A stretch of 64,000 bases of DNA from Enchytraeus crypticus (GCA_905160935.1 CAJHZI010000262.1:84501-148500), one strand, 5' to 3'. Shown: positions 1-12,197, numbered from the stretch's first letter. The notes: generated by a model not told the origin, from the letters alone. Made by a program: numbers and translations.

Positions 1-839
1 TAAGACACTCTATTGTCCAAAACCATCGACCAATTTATAGGCAATCTAACGCAATCACACAGTTTATCTAGTTCCCTCAGCAAATGTCTAGTTACAAAGT
101 GTTTTAAAATTATATTTCTACTGACTCTATGTAGCCTGTTTCTAAATACTACAGGGAGCGTTTACTAAACTACATCGATTTTTAAGGATACTTACCAATT
201 TGCCATATTCATTGAATATGTCATAGTGACTGGTTTCTGTTTTTATCGAAGGTTCAAAAACTGAAAGAAATACACACACATACCGAAATATAAATTTTGA
301 TTTATTAATTAATTATGCATTCCTTTTCAATATTATTAATAATATTATTCAATATAATATTTCATTACTACAGATTATGTAATACATTGGATGACAATTT
401 TAGTCTTATGACATACAACCATGAGAACTGACGTAATGACAATAAATAAAATATATTGATGGCAAAGGCCCTATTCTGAACTTGTGCACGTCAAAGAACT
501 AGGATAGAGATCCACAAAAAAGACTCCGAAGTATGAAAAATACATGAGGAGGAGGAGGAGGAATATATGTTTATTTAAGAAAAGAAAAACGTCACACAAA
601 ATGCGTACAATCAAGCAAAAAGAATTCAAAATATACACAAACACTGTTACAATAAAACCAGTAATCAATACACAAATAAATAGCCATCAAAGAGAACGAG
701 GCCCGTTCTTTCTGGTTGAACACCTATTATCCAAAGTTCAATGAATACTTAAATACTATACTGAGTGAGACTGATTTCTATCATTTTTCTGCTGTTGTTT
801 AACATTTATGCATAAGCAATGATATAAGAGGCCATTGAA
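1..839. other. AT-rich non-coding stretch, no gene seen
   Basis: I see no exon-like coding segment, RNA gene or clear transposon. The only local structure is a short GGA-triplet run at about 546-563 and AT-rich low-complexity sequence near 300-360. Short open frames here lack any family resemblance. Confidence 0.5.
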
Positions 840-1640
840 GACATTGCAGAAAGAATAAAAGTAGGAGGTAAATTGTTGCAAGATGTGAGAAGAATGACAG
901 AGGATCAAGGAATAGCAGCAGGAAGCGAGAATTGACTGCAGCAGGTAATGGAAGTATGAACCACACAGGCTACAGGAGAATATCGTTCAAAAAGTAAAGT
1001 ATTAAGATTACATCAAAAAGCCAAAAGCGATGAGAGTTCCAGGAAAGAAGAAAAGTCTAAATCACAATAAACGGTACGAGATCGGAACAGGTAAGGAGCT
1101 TCATATATTTAGACCATACTATAACAGATGATGATGAATGTGACATGAAAAAGATAGTATGATTGTGCAAGAAAATGAAGCCTTCGGTAATAGGAAAGAA
1201 TTTTAAACAAAATGCCTAAAGGAAACCACAAACCTTAGCTTGGTTCACACCATTATATGGATGTGAAACATGATCCTTAAGGAAGGAAAATATCAAGAAA
1301 CTAGCAGCGTTACAAATGTGGATATAGAGGAGAATGGAAAAGATTAGCTGAATCCAAAATTTTACAAATGAGGAAGTCCAGAAAAAGTCAGTTCAGAAAG
1401 AATTGACAAATGCATGAAGAATGAGAAATAGGAAGAAAAATTGCACAGGACATAATCCAATGGGGGATAGTTTAATAATGTAGGTCATAGAAGGTGGAAT
1501 GGAAGAAAAGAGAAGCAGAGGCAGACCGAGATTAGGAATGATAGATGATTTAAGGATCCACTCATAAGTGGACGTAAAGAGGGAAACAAAAGACAGAGAA
1601 AAGTAGAGGTGTTACAAACAATGGACCTGCCCCGTAGGCA
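840..1640 (+). mobile_element. Degenerate LINE ORF2 3' end
   Basis: Read on the plus strand with frame corrections, this gives the tail typical of many animal LINE reverse-transcriptase proteins: an LYGCET-like block near 1250-1270, an MWIWRRMEKI-like block near 1317-1345, a GRPR(I/L)GMIDDL-like block near 1520-1550, and a final MDLP at 1620. Many stops and frameshifts break it. Related pieces lie at 39060-39360 (plus) and 25265-25490, 54630-54830 and 55695-55925 (minus). This is a dead, 5'-truncated copy; the clade is not determined. Confidence 0.6.
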
Positions 1641-1654
1641 GTGCTCTACACAAG

Positions 1655-1735
1655 AGAGAGAGAAGAGAGAGAGAGATAGAGAGAGCGCGAGAGAGCGAGA
1701 GAGAGAGAACTAGAGAGAGATAGATAGAGAGATCC
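1655..1735. repeat. GA-rich microsatellite
   Basis: Imperfect (GA)n with GATA and GCGA interruptions. The open frame on the minus strand over it is Ser/Leu low complexity and is not a gene. Confidence 0.85.
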
Positions 1736-1834
1736 ATATGCTACATTATCAGCAGATGGAGGTTCAGTGAATACATCAATTGACGGCAGGAGATAGGACA
1801 GCTGATAATGTGATGATACCGTCAAAGGGTTGGG

Positions 1835-1965
1835 CCGCTGGTTTGTTGACATGTTGTTCGACAGCGGATCCGTAGGTGCAGGGTTCAAATCCAGTGCTCT
1901 CCCTGTCACTGACCTGCTGTTTGAGCAGGAAACAGACGCTAAACTTGGCTTTAGCCTTAAGGCAT
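1835..1965 (+). mobile_element. Diverged SINE1 copy
   Basis: Contains the B-box-like GGTTCAAATCC of the main SINE of this window, followed by the body (CCCTGTCACTGAC) and a diverged tail resembling GGAAACTGACGTTAAC. It is clearly the same family as the copies at 29690 and 63426 but older. Confidence 0.6.
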
Positions 1966-2061
1966 AATTAAGCTACAAAAAATTAGTGAAAAACGGTTCT
2001 ATTTATGTAAAAACATCATAATGCTTTTAAACTATATGTGAATTACAATTAAAGAAGATTT

Positions 2062-2153
<92 letters not shown>

Positions 2154-2164
2154 TATATTATATA

Positions 2165-2198
<34 letters not shown>

Positions 2199-2203
2199 AT
2201 ATC

Positions 2204-2262
<59 letters not shown>
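2062..2262. repeat. (AT)n microsatellite
   Basis: About 200 bp of nearly pure TA dinucleotides with short TGTG interruptions near 2166-2176. Confidence 0.95.
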
Positions 2263-2263
<1 letters not shown>

Positions 2264-3709
2264 CTATTAAATTCTTTAGTTCTTAAAACTATACAGCAGA
2301 TCTTTTTCTCACCTCAAGCGCTCATTTGTCCAGTTTACACATTCATGGTCGAAATTGCACCACTTTAAGAAGTGGTGCAATTTTAAAATGAAAGGTGTAG
2401 GAAAGCAAGTGGCATATAATACATTTTTGATTGGCATTCACAATGTTCAGTTCCCATATCTTATAAGATTAGCTTTCCACCATGTTCCTTTAAGAACTTC
2501 TTGTACTATGGAAGTTGTGGGAATGCTAAATTATTATCAAAATAAGTAGGATTTCAGGAGCTTTATGATAAAAATTAATTCTTTGTTTGAATCTGTTTCT
2601 GACAAGAGTCATTATCACTACCTCGAAGGTATAGACCTTTAAAGTCTTGAAGACCTTTATATTAATGTATGCTAACACTCATGAGTCAACTAACAAAATC
2701 TCAAGGGTATTTACTTCTATATTTGAAATTCATTCACAAATTTTATAAAACAATAAGTATCATGAGCAACAAAACAAGTTAAACAACAAACAAGTAAGGT
2801 ATTATAATTATAAACGAATATAGCAATTTAAATTATTTTATACCAAAAAGATTGTAGTAATTTATACAAAATAAAAATAAAGTAATAAAATTGTGAACCA
2901 ATTATATATAGCACATTAGCAATAAAACAATAATTGACGACGATTGACAGTTTGACATTAAATTATAGTGTCTTGTCGCAGCTAGAAAGCTAGGCCTACT
3001 ATAACTTAATCAACAATGTAATATTCCTTAATATTGTCATCATTGTGGACTAAGATTCAGCAATAAGTTACTAGATCCGTATTTACATTATAAAATGTAG
3101 CATAATCGCTCAAAGCTAGTTGGCCACGAGCCCCACCCAGTAGTAGTATTATTGGTAATTTTTTGATAAAATTGTTTATATTATTATTTGTTGATGCAAA
3201 GCTGACAATTAGAATAATTTGCTAAGAATTGCATTAATTAATAGTGATATTAAATAAAAGCGCCAATCAGTGAATGTAAACAATTTGGTTAAATTTTTCA
3301 TTAAGTTTTATGAACTTAAATTTTATTTAATTCTAACTCTCGTCAGATGTTTTCTCTCCTGACCTTGGCCATCCAACTAAACGTTCACTTAAGCTTAAGA
3401 CCGTACAAACACTAATTTCATCACGAGAATGCTTTGCAAAGATTTTGACTAAATCTACGATTGATATTAATGCATACTTGGCTTCTATCAATTGTCTTTA
3501 TAGTCATAGCTTTTTAGTCTTGTTGATTCAATTTTCCTGTAGTAATTACAGTGTAATTTCTTAATTCTAATATTCTACAGTCATCTCCATTATAGTGCAA
3601 TGTTCATTGTTTTGCAGACAAAAGCAAGATTGGCAGCAGATTTCTTGTGATTTTTTCGTGTTTGTGTTACGTTTAACAACCTTAATAGTAATACAAGCTA
3701 AAATAGCTG
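2263..3709. other. Non-coding stretch, nothing recognised
   Basis: AT-rich DNA without a recognisable exon or repeat family. A 64-codon open frame at 2355-2549 has no family resemblance and no splice context. Confidence 0.4.
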
Positions 3710-3861
3710 AGTGGAATGCCGTACGTTCAATCCTAACCTAAAAAGGAATGGGACGGCAGGGGAATGCCTTTTCAACGATTTCTACATGTAACAGGAACAC
3801 CGTTCCCAATCAGAAAAAAGTCACGGAACGGCATTCCCATGTGTTCCCGCACAATTCCACT
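3710..3861. mobile_element. Candidate short MITE with AGTGGAAT ends
   Basis: The segment begins AGTGGAATGCC and ends in the complement (AATTCCACT), with internal GGAATGCC/GGCATTCC motifs in both orientations. No clear target duplication is visible, so the ends are approximate. Confidence 0.4.
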
Positions 3862-4740
3862 ATTAACTTTAAGACTAGAATTGACACAAGGAATTGACGA
3901 GGATCATGCACATGCAGCACATGGCAGTACATCTAGATAATAGTACGATGCTGTGTAGCCTAATCTTGAAGTTATGACCAAAAGTACTATATTGTCATAA
4001 CAGTTGGAATAAAATATTTGAAATTAATTACCGTATGTATTTTACATATATTATTTTAGAAGGTATATTAACTAATTATTGTAAACAATGATTAGCTATC
4101 CCTTTGGCACAATGAAATTTATAATTATTAAAGAGTCGAGAGCTATACAAAAATAGTCGCTTACGTAGACACTTTTCATCCATGAATGATTTTATTGGTA
4201 TCTCTAGCATCGGGTCAGCTAGAAATGTAATTAAATTATCAACTAATTTAACATTATAATTTGCCGTCATTTTGTTGATAATATTTGTTACTATAGCAAC
4301 AAGGTTATCCAGGTAAATGCTCTGCACTTTTGCATCAAATAAACAAGACGAAGAAGAAGAATTCTGCTGTTGTCAATGAAAACATCGAGCACTAGTGAGC
4401 CATGGCGATGCCGAAGAGAAAAGGGGTCCAAAAGTAGTGCAAAATCCAGAAAACCAGTCCAAATGTGTGGCATTAATGAAAACAAGGTTTGCATGTTAAA
4501 TATGAAAGTGTGTGGCGATAGTTAAGGATCGACGTAACCTACTTAATGAATGGGACTTAAATGAGCATCCTAGCTGTGCCTTCGAAACAAGAATGCTGTT
4601 AAGCTATGCTACTTTGCATGATGGCCGTAACTCATAATTTTAAACTCTTGATATTAACTAACCTTAATTGTACTGGTTCGAAAAGGACAATTCTTCCAAG
4701 CAACGATATGATTGCAATATAATATGAGTATAATTCTTAA
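3862..4740. other. Non-coding stretch, nothing recognised
   Basis: No exon with recognisable product. Two short minus-strand open frames (4076-4327, 4291-4494) lack support. Confidence 0.4.
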
Positions 4741-4747
4741 TATTATT

Positions 4748-5000
4748 AGTCGGAATACGAATAGTCTGTCTCAAATCCTCTCTGTCCTACACCACACCAC
4801 CAGCCAATCCCCTATCTGAGACTTTTCCTTTCGTTTACATTTTTGTAGCAATCTCTGGAGCCAAGGCGCTCACCAACCGAATGCGAATGCCCTTTCTAAC
4901 GTTGGAATGGATCTTAGTGCTTTAGTCGCCTTCTACGACACATGCAGTCACCGGTTGGGTCAATTATTCAAACAACCCCTACACATCTCGGACACATCTC
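4748..5000 (+). mobile_element. Repeat family 2 copy
   Basis: Shares the blocks GGAGCC(T/A)AGGCGCTCACCAA and GGATCTTAGTGCTTTAGTCG with copies at 20983-21190 (plus), 27380-27650 (minus), 31975-32092 plus 33068-33150 (plus, interrupted), 42260-42420 (plus), 46290-46440 (minus), 50015-50070 (minus) and 51500-51820 (minus, interrupted). It is an interspersed, probably non-autonomous retroposon of about 280 bp. I see no pol III boxes in it. Confidence 0.7.
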
Positions 5001-5388
5001 ATCTGCATTATAAGATCTATTATGTATATTATATTATGTTGATATGAAAGAGTTATTTTATTAAGAGGCTCTTTCTAACAAGTCTATATTACAATTATAG
5101 GCTAAGTTAAGAAAATCATTTCAAGTCAAAAGTAGGCATAGCTAAATATGTTGCACGTTTATTAATTAAGTCACGTCAATTGTCGTGATGGTTAAACTTT
5201 GAAATATTTGGAGGTTTTTAAGTATAATTTACTTAAAAACCATAACGAAATAAGCTGTATACTCGATAGTTGTATCATTTTAGGTGAGATTTAAAAAGTA
5301 TTTTATTGTTAACCATGTTTGTGTATGAAACTTTATTTAGCTTAAAAGTTACAATTCTGATATATTAGTTATATTAATCTATCTTAAT

Positions 5389-5511
5389 CTAATGTTGGAT
5401 AGCCGCATTAACCCTGAGCATAAAATCATCATCATCTGCACTGACGAATTTCATCGCCAGGATAGCGAACAGAGCAGCTAGCATGAACGACGCCAGTATG
5501 TAAGATTTCAT
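5389..5511 (-). CDS. Small secreted peptide precursor, copy C (40 aa)
   Basis: The ATG at 5511 follows a 35-nt untranslated leader that begins at a splice acceptor (TATTTTCAG). Residues 1-25 form a signal peptide: MKSY start, hydrophobic core FMLAALFAILAM, and a small-residue end FVSA. After it comes DDDD and an 11-residue tail (FMLRVNAAIQH), then TAG. The paralogue at 11354-11473 is almost identical through DDDD and in the leader but differs completely afterwards. Sharing of leader, splice acceptor, first exon and promoter across copies argues for a real gene. The function is unknown; a processed secreted peptide is my inference. The tail may instead run into a further exon, because a weak donor-like GGTTAA follows the Asp tract. 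I know of no family it belongs to. Confidence 0.6.
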   Translation of the reverse strand: MKSYILASFMLAALFAILAMKFVSADDDDFMLRVNAAIQH

Positions 5512-5546
5512 CCTTGCAGCTCTCTCCTGTGCTTCTGATATTGCTT
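5512..5546 (-). other. 5' untranslated part of exon 2, copy C
   Basis: Leader between acceptor and ATG. It contains AGAGAGCTGCAAGG immediately before the ATG, identical to the plus-strand copy at 11340-11353. Confidence 0.6.
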
Positions 5547-6454
5547 CTGAAAATATAATATTTAAGTTTCAAAATTTAAGCACAATATAAATAAAAGTAC
5601 TATATAATCTTTATGAAAAGCAAATTAATTAAAGTTAATTAGTGTAGTAGTATCGATTCAAGTAAATTTTTCATTAGGTTTAACAACAGGACGAGTTAAA
5701 ATCATCACAATCTTTCAAATTACAAATCAATAGCTGTAAAGTTGTCAGATCATCATGCTAAATTAGGTATTTAAAAATTTAAATGTTGTGAACATTTTGT
5801 TACGATATAAGCCCATGTGCAGTAGGCACGTCTGTAGTAGCTGAGATAATGTAAAACGATGAACGGGTGTTGTAAATTATTTTGTACAGTGTAGGTGACC
5901 ACATAATATTATGTAGTTTAACTTCCTAAACGTAGTTAAGTCGAAAAGTTTAACTACGGTACTTGAAAAATGTTAGCAATTTAAAAAGTACACTTAGGCT
6001 AATTAATTGGTTTGGTAATTAGCTAAAATTAAAATAACGTTTGCAGTGAAAGACACAAATTATACGACTGATTTAACATACTGTCACATAAGCCTACATG
6101 TTGTTATCAGCTTATAATACAGTAAAAAATAGGAAGATGAAAAGCTTGCATGTATTTGTTAAATGTCCTAGATTACTTGAAGATGTTAAAGAAAGAAGAA
6201 CGAACAACGAAAATTTATAAATCTGAGACGATCAGAATCTATCGTAAAGGCTAAATTAGTTTAATTACAGGGAGCATGGAGATATAGGCGTAATCATAAA
6301 TGATGGTAATTGTCTAATGCAATTTCTGATGCTATTTCTACTCTCTGTAGCAGGATGAAAATGCATCTCTTCTCACAGATTTATTTAACCTTGCATGGCT
6401 GTCTTTTTTGTCAACCGAATCGCAACCGCTTAGGAACTTACTTCTCTCTCATGG

Positions 6455-6580
6455 TTTTCAAATCGTTTGGGTGAATCGATTTATAATGACATGTGAAGGA
6501 GGGGCGTCCCTGATATCATCACTGTATGAGAAAATGGACGTTAAATCTTTATTTAATTTAATTATTATGTTGTATTGCCT
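6455..6580 (+). mobile_element. LINE 3' tail fragment
   Basis: Contains GGGGCGTCCCTGATATCATC followed by TATGAGAAAATGGACGTTAAA and TTTATTTAATT. This is the same 3' end as the LINE at 41760-42230. It lies in the intron of peptide gene copy C. Confidence 0.55.
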
Positions 6581-6649
6581 TAAGAATTTAAAAGCTAATG
6601 ATGAAGAGTTGGCGTAAAATATAAACCGTTGTCTAGTAAGACTACTTAC

Positions 6650-6715
6650 GTTTCTAAGAATTGTCTTAGGAAGGCGATTTGTCTTTCTATGATGATAAAC
6701 TTAACCAGCGAAGGA
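6650..6715 (-). other. Non-coding exon 1 of peptide gene copy C
   Basis: Ends in AGAAAC|GTAAGTAG (donor at 6649-6648). Aligns with the exon-1 sequences at 10280-10350 and 14330-14395 (shared CGCTGGTTAAGTTTAT and GAAAGA...CCTAAG blocks). The upstream boundary is estimated from the TATA box. Confidence 0.5.
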
Positions 6716-6737
6716 AATGTTGGATGATTTTTCTGCC

Positions 6738-6747
6738 CTTTTTATAC
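6738..6747 (-). promoter_or_regulatory. TATA box of peptide gene copy C
   Basis: TATAAAAAGG on the minus strand, about 30 bp before the inferred start of exon 1. A matching TATAAAAATAG lies at the same place in the plus-strand copy. Confidence 0.55.
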
Positions 6748-7029
6748 AACTCATTTGAAAACAAGTATAGGCGTTCACATGTATAGGCCCTATTATTTGA
6801 CTCTCATTGTTAACATAGCAATAGCAAATTAATTGTCCTGGAGATTCGGCGAAATTGAAACTTAAAAGTTACAAATAATTATATGAAGAGAATTTCTTTT
6901 AAAATGGTTATAAATTTGTCAACTTTATGAGCTTATTGACTAGATTTTTGGATTACTAAGAGACAAATATCGAGCCGTTCTCGTTATTCAGATGGTAGAA
7001 CGTTTCAATAGACTTATAAAAATATTTAA

Positions 7030-7540
<511 letters not shown>

Positions 7541-7629
7541 ATGGAAACGTAAATAAGGGCCAGTTTCCAAATTAGTATAGTTTGTTTTCATGACCTTAAA
7601 GTATAGGCCTGCTTGATTCAGAATCCAGT

Positions 7630-7790
7630 TGTTTGCTACATGAAGTTTTTAATGGCAGATACTGAGATGAATTGAATTCTCGTGGGTTCGAATCCCAGCC
7701 GAGATTACCAAATACGATATTCTTTCTGTTATATGCCGCTAATTTAGTGCCTAAATTATTGACTTTGAATGTCTTCTGTATGGTAGGCAT
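7630..7790 (+). mobile_element. SINE3 fragment
   Basis: Contains GGGTTCGAATCCCAGCC, a tRNA-type B box, after ATTGAATTCTCGT. It resembles the copies at 26515-26745 (plus) and 61410-61640 (minus). Confidence 0.45.
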
Positions 7791-8064
7791 GTATTATAGC
7801 ATGACAAGATATCGCGTGTTTATTGAAAAGCAGTTATGATCTCAAAAAATTAATCATAGGCCAAATCCAGCGAGAGAGCTCGGATCGCTTCCGTTGATTA
7901 ATTATCCCGTTGGTACATGCCTAAAGCAGCTCAGGTAGTTGATGTTCAAGACATGTAGGCCCCTATAGGCCTATATTTCATTTTGCATAGCATGTTTTAA
8001 AGGGATTTTAATGTAAGTGACAAAAACCGAAAAATTTCTCGACGACGATCACGCAAAAGTACTG

Positions 8065-8105
8065 CGAGACTCAAGATTTTAACCACGCATATACTGATCC
8101 GCGTT
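8065..8105 (-). mobile_element. SINE1 copy, first half (split by hAT)
   Basis: Ends in ACTGATCCGCGTT; the SINE continues at 8861 with CGAATATCTTACCGAC. Together they match the minus-strand SINE1 copies at 16092 and 32637. Confidence 0.6.
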
Positions 8106-8852
8106 CAGGGGCGGATCCAGGAATTTTTTAAGGGGGGGCTCGAAAATGTTTTTTGGACTACACATTTTTGCTTATGCCCCGCCTTCTTCGGGACCTGACG
8201 TAACCAGAAAAAATGCTGTGTGGGGGCTTAAAATTTTTCAGCATACTGGGCTCGGCTCATAGAGTGAGTATATCCCCGTATCTTACCCCCCCCCCCTCAT
8301 ACCCGGACTAAAGTGAGAGGAAAACCTAAAATGCCTAAAATCCTACATTTGTTTAGGAAAAAAGTAGGTTAATTTTTTCACATCTGAGGCTCTGAAGAAA
8401 CTCAGCGGATCTGGATCAATTGCAAAAGTGACCTAATTTTGGCGGAATATGGGGGGGCTAAAGCACCTCGATCCCAGCCAAGGCGGTTTGCACCACTGTT
8501 CCTGGAGAGAGTTCACATTTTTATTTACATCAATTTTCCTCTCTTATACAGTGGCTAAAGTGAAAATTGAGAGCTAGTGAAAAGGTCAACATTTTTCGGG
8601 CCCCCCTACCGTTATATGGGCTCATATTTGAAAAAATTCCAGGTAGTCGGACTGTTCGAGTTCCCTTTTGTGCCCCTCTAACGCCCTTAAAATATATTTA
8701 CACCTAGAAATTGCATAGAAACAATGAAAATATAGTTTAAAATTTTTTAAAGTTGGGCCTAAGGGGGGGGACCGGGCCCCCTGGGCCCGGGCCCCCCCTT
8801 AGGCCCAACCTTAAAAAATTACCCCCCTTAGGCCCCCCTGGATCCGCCACTG
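8106..8852. mobile_element. Non-autonomous hAT-type element with 8-bp target duplication
   Basis: Begins CAGGGGCGGATCCAGG and ends CCTGGATCCGCCACTG: inverted ends of about 16 bp with one mismatch. Identical TCCGCGTT flanks lie at 8098-8105 and 8853-8860. CAG...CTG ends and an 8-bp duplication are hAT hallmarks. No transposase is encoded. The target is a SINE1 copy, so the element is younger than that SINE. Confidence 0.8.
8740..8820. repeat. Large GC-rich palindrome inside the hAT element
   Basis: AAAGTTGGGCCTAAGGGGGG is mirrored by CCCCCCTTAGGCCCAACCTT around a GGGCCC-rich centre. It would form a very stable hairpin. Confidence 0.8.
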
Positions 8853-8860
8853 TCCGCGTT

Positions 8861-8905
8861 CGAATATCTTACCGACATATCCACTGGCTCCAGCCAGTGG
8901 CCTAC
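8861..8905 (-). mobile_element. SINE1 copy, second half
   Basis: Continuation of the SINE after the hAT insertion; ends in CACTGGCTCCAGCC, the complement of the SINE1 head. Confidence 0.6.
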
Positions 8906-10249
8906 ACTAATCAACAGGCCTAAGTAATTTTATTTGCTGCGGGGTTTGAACCCTCTTGGCTGATGTATGACCCCTGCTAAGGTTTTACCCCTTAATTGTT
9001 ATAGCCTTCTTTCTGTGGCAATTCTGACGACCCCTCCCTGGTAAGCCTTCGACCCCCCAACCCCATCGAACACCTAGGAAAAAGTTAACAAATACAACTC
9101 TGCCGTTCAGTTAAAGCTAGTAAGTAGAAATAATCATATTAAGCGCTCAACTGTTTTCTGGGTAAGCCCATACGGGCCTGCCTCTTCATAATTTTTAAAT
9201 TTCAATATCAACACCGAAAGGTGAATATTATTAATGATCGATTTTAAATGCAACCGAAATTTCTACAAGTTTAGGCTAATATTCTATTACTCACGGAACT
9301 CCGTGTATATCCGATAAGTTTTTAAAGGAAAAATCTACAGGAATTTTTCTGGCTAAATATACAATTGTATTTTAAATGAGTATATGAAACTTATCCAATT
9401 TTTAAATGAAAAATCTACTGGCTTTACTCTGATTCAATATGGAATTTAATATTAAATGAGTATTTGAAACCTCTCCATTTAAGAGTAGGCTAATTTTTTA
9501 TGGCTTTAAGTTTAAATATACTGTAGCCTACCGTATTAGATATAGTAGCTTAGTCTTTCGCAAAATGTAGGCCAATTTACTTATGATTTAAAAAATCAAC
9601 TCGATCGCTGATTTTGTCATGCATCAGTTTAGAAGTATGCCTAGACCTATACGAATGAATTTATGATGAAATTATAGTTCATAATACTGTATATTGCATT
9701 GCTTTTCCAAAAGGAAATGATCCTAGGACGAAATGATTTTTGACAACCGAAAAATGTAGTAGTCTTACACAGAAACGTTGATTAGAATTTAACTGTTGAA
9801 GAATAGAGAGTATTTTGAGATCCTAATAATATAAAGATCTTAATGCTTAAACCTATAATTAACAGATTTAACTAATATTTTTTGATTTGACTAAATGAGT
9901 TTAGCAACTAAAATGTTGAGTCAATTTCACATTTTAACTCAATTAATATTTGGAGTTATGGTTATGCTTTGACTCAAAATCCGAATTTTCTTCGTAATTG
10001 GTAACTCACCTATCACGGCTAATAAAAGGCCGAAAATTTTTTCTAACATCTGGATTCTGCGAACGGATCGATATTAGTCTATAAATATCCGGTCAATAAG
10101 CATACAGTAGAAAATGTAAATGCATAAGTGTAATCGATCTGAATAAATTTCTACTCACTGGATAACAACATTTTTTTTTTTTTTTTCAAAAGACAATATG
10201 CTAGTGTCTTGCTAACAATGATTTGTAGGCCTTATGCTTGCTCAAACTG

Positions 10250-10260
10250 TATAAAAATAG
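10250..10260 (+). promoter_or_regulatory. TATA box of peptide gene copy A
   Basis: TATAAAAATAG, 30 bp before the inferred start of the non-coding first exon. Confidence 0.5.
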
Positions 10261-10279
10261 CTGAAAATGTATCTTATTC

Positions 10280-10350
10280 AGTACTTCTTCCGGCTGCTAA
10301 GTTAATTTCTGCAGAAAAAGGTTCGACTTCCTTAGACTATTCTTCAAAAC
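10280..10350 (+). other. Non-coding exon 1 of peptide gene copy A
   Basis: Starts around CAGTACTTCTTCCGG and ends CAAAAC|GTAAGTACT. The donor is strong and shared with the other two copies. The intron to 11320 is 970 bp. Confidence 0.5.
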
Positions 10351-11353
10351 GTAAGTACTATATTTAGTTATTTTTATTTTACGCAAACTGTTATCACTTT
10401 TAGTAACTTTTAGCAGCACGACTAGTGTAAGATATCGTCACCATTTAAATATATCCAGATGAGGCCCATCCATAATCCAGTACTTTCTCGATCCCTTACT
10501 TTTCACACGTAGACCTAATTCGGCAATTCAAATGATCAATTAAAGTAGACCTATAGGCCTGTTTGGGTTAGTTAATTGTTTTTAATGAATCCTGACAAGC
10601 ATGTAATTGCTTTCTGACCCAGTACAGCTGTGATATATTTAAATCTGTAATTCTTCTTTGTTCATTCTTAATTCTTCTTTCAATTACCTCTTTAGGTAAT
10701 TTAGGCTATTACAAAATAGCATATACAAGCACTTCGGTTTGTTATTTCTTAAAGTACCATAAGCTGCCTATCAGTATACAAATTTATCAAACATATGTAT
10801 TAACGAGTTACATTTATCTTTTACTGCAAAATCTATTGGAAGTTATTTGCATTCTAGTTAATTGCTAAGCCAATTAAATTAAAACCATGCCATGGTTGTA
10901 GTTTTAAAATTATCATAATTCGCGTAGCAGTCCTACCTAGCAAACCTCTAAGTACTTATTCAACATAGCTGCTCTCTTGAGTTCAGTTACTCTCATAATT
11001 TTTATCTTAGTCTTTAAATATCATTACTTAATGCGAATGATCGAATCTATGTAAGTTTTCAAGGCAAATGAAGCAACAAAGCTATGTACGTTTGCAACGA
11101 AGCTATGTACGTTTTCAAAAACAATTATTTTTATTCTCCATATACTAATGCAAATATACATGTATATCAGAGGAGGACTTAGTTTGGATCTTCACAAAAT
11201 TGTCACCACATTTTATTTGGCAAGCTGGTCAACAATTTTATAGCTATTGCTTTACAATTTGAAACAATATGATGATTTTTGACTCATCTCTACAGATAAA
11301 TACACGTATAATATTTTCAGAAGGGATCAGAAGCACAAGAGAGAGCTGCAAGG

Positions 11354-11468
11354 ATGCAATCTTACATACTGTCGTCGTTTATGCTGGCTGCTCTGTTCGC
11401 AATCCTGGCGATGAAATTCGTCAATGCAGATGATGATGATATTCTAAGTTTTGACTTGCTTGGAAACA

Positions 11469-11473
<5 letters not shown>
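11354..11473 (+). CDS. Small secreted peptide precursor, copy A (39 aa)
   Basis: Exon 2 starts at 11321 after ATATTTTCAG, and the ATG is at 11354. The signal peptide is MQSY followed by the core FMLAALFAILAM and FVNA, with predicted cleavage after residue 25. The mature part is DDDD plus ILSFDLLGNK, then TAA. Only three residues differ from copy C in the first 29; after the Asp tract no similarity remains. This pattern, a constant signal and a variable mature peptide, is known for secreted effector, antimicrobial and signalling peptides, but I do not recognise a family. An (AT)n tract starts at the stop codon and may have truncated the original reading frame. Confidence 0.6.

Positions 11474-11517
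<44 letters not shown>
11471..11517. repeat. (AT)n microsatellite
   Basis: Pure TA run directly at the stop codon of the plus-strand peptide gene, followed by further ATATAC-rich sequence to about 11585. Confidence 0.9.
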
Positions 11518-11523
<6 letters not shown>

Positions 11524-11655
11524 GTATATATACATGTATATATAGCCTATATATATACATGTGTATATATATGATATAATATGCATTAACATTGTTATCA
11601 ATAAGATGTTTTAAGAGATCTAACATATAACCCGTCTCGAAGACACAAATGAATT

Positions 11656-11661
11656 AATAAA
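11656..11661 (+). terminator. Candidate poly(A) signal, copy A
   Basis: AATAAA about 180 bp after the stop. Homology with the 3' flank of the minus-strand copy continues past it (AGAGCCTCTTAA at 11742-11753 matches 5063-5074 inverted), so the true end could lie further on. Confidence 0.3.
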
Positions 11662-11819
11662 TTTACTATATATTGAGCTGTCAACTGTTGACTTTAAATG
11701 AATTACTTAACGTGTCATTGTAGTAGATTTATTTTAGGAAGAGCCTCTTAAAAACTTTTTTCATATTAAAATCTCCAATTCCACTTCAAAGCCAAACTTA
11801 AAACCAAGTATAACATACG

Positions 11820-11900
11820 TTTCTTATCTCGAAATTGGGTCAATGATGGAGTGCTGAATGTGAACCATGCATCTACTGACCCGCAGTCCGGTCACTTACC
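11820..11900 (-). mobile_element. SINE1-like fragment
   Basis: GTGAACCATGCATCTACTGACCC resembles the B-box and centre of minus-strand SINE1 copies. Strongly diverged. Confidence 0.35.
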
Positions 11901-11965
11901 AACAAGCTACGTACCAAACAGCTAACACATAATATGCCCATGCTATAGTGAAATGATATTTCATG

Positions 11966-12022
<57 letters not shown>
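11966..12022. repeat. (AT)n microsatellite
   Basis: TA dinucleotide run ending in ATAGGCCTATATAT. Confidence 0.95.
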
Positions 12023-12025
<3 letters not shown>

Positions 12026-12148
12026 CCTATATATATATCAGTTTTAGTATCACATGTTCCAACCAATAGATATTTAATTAATAGTGAATTATCCATTTTA
12101 GGCTACCAGTTCTGTGAGTGCTCGAAAGTTGACTCTCTCATTTTATTC

Positions 12149-12159
12149 TCTCTCTCTCT

Positions 12160-12195
<36 letters not shown>
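12149..12195. repeat. (CT)n microsatellite
   Basis: CT dinucleotides next to a tRNA-like SINE head. The same arrangement is present in the duplicate at 15370-15400. Confidence 0.9.
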
Positions 12196-12197
<2 letters not shown>

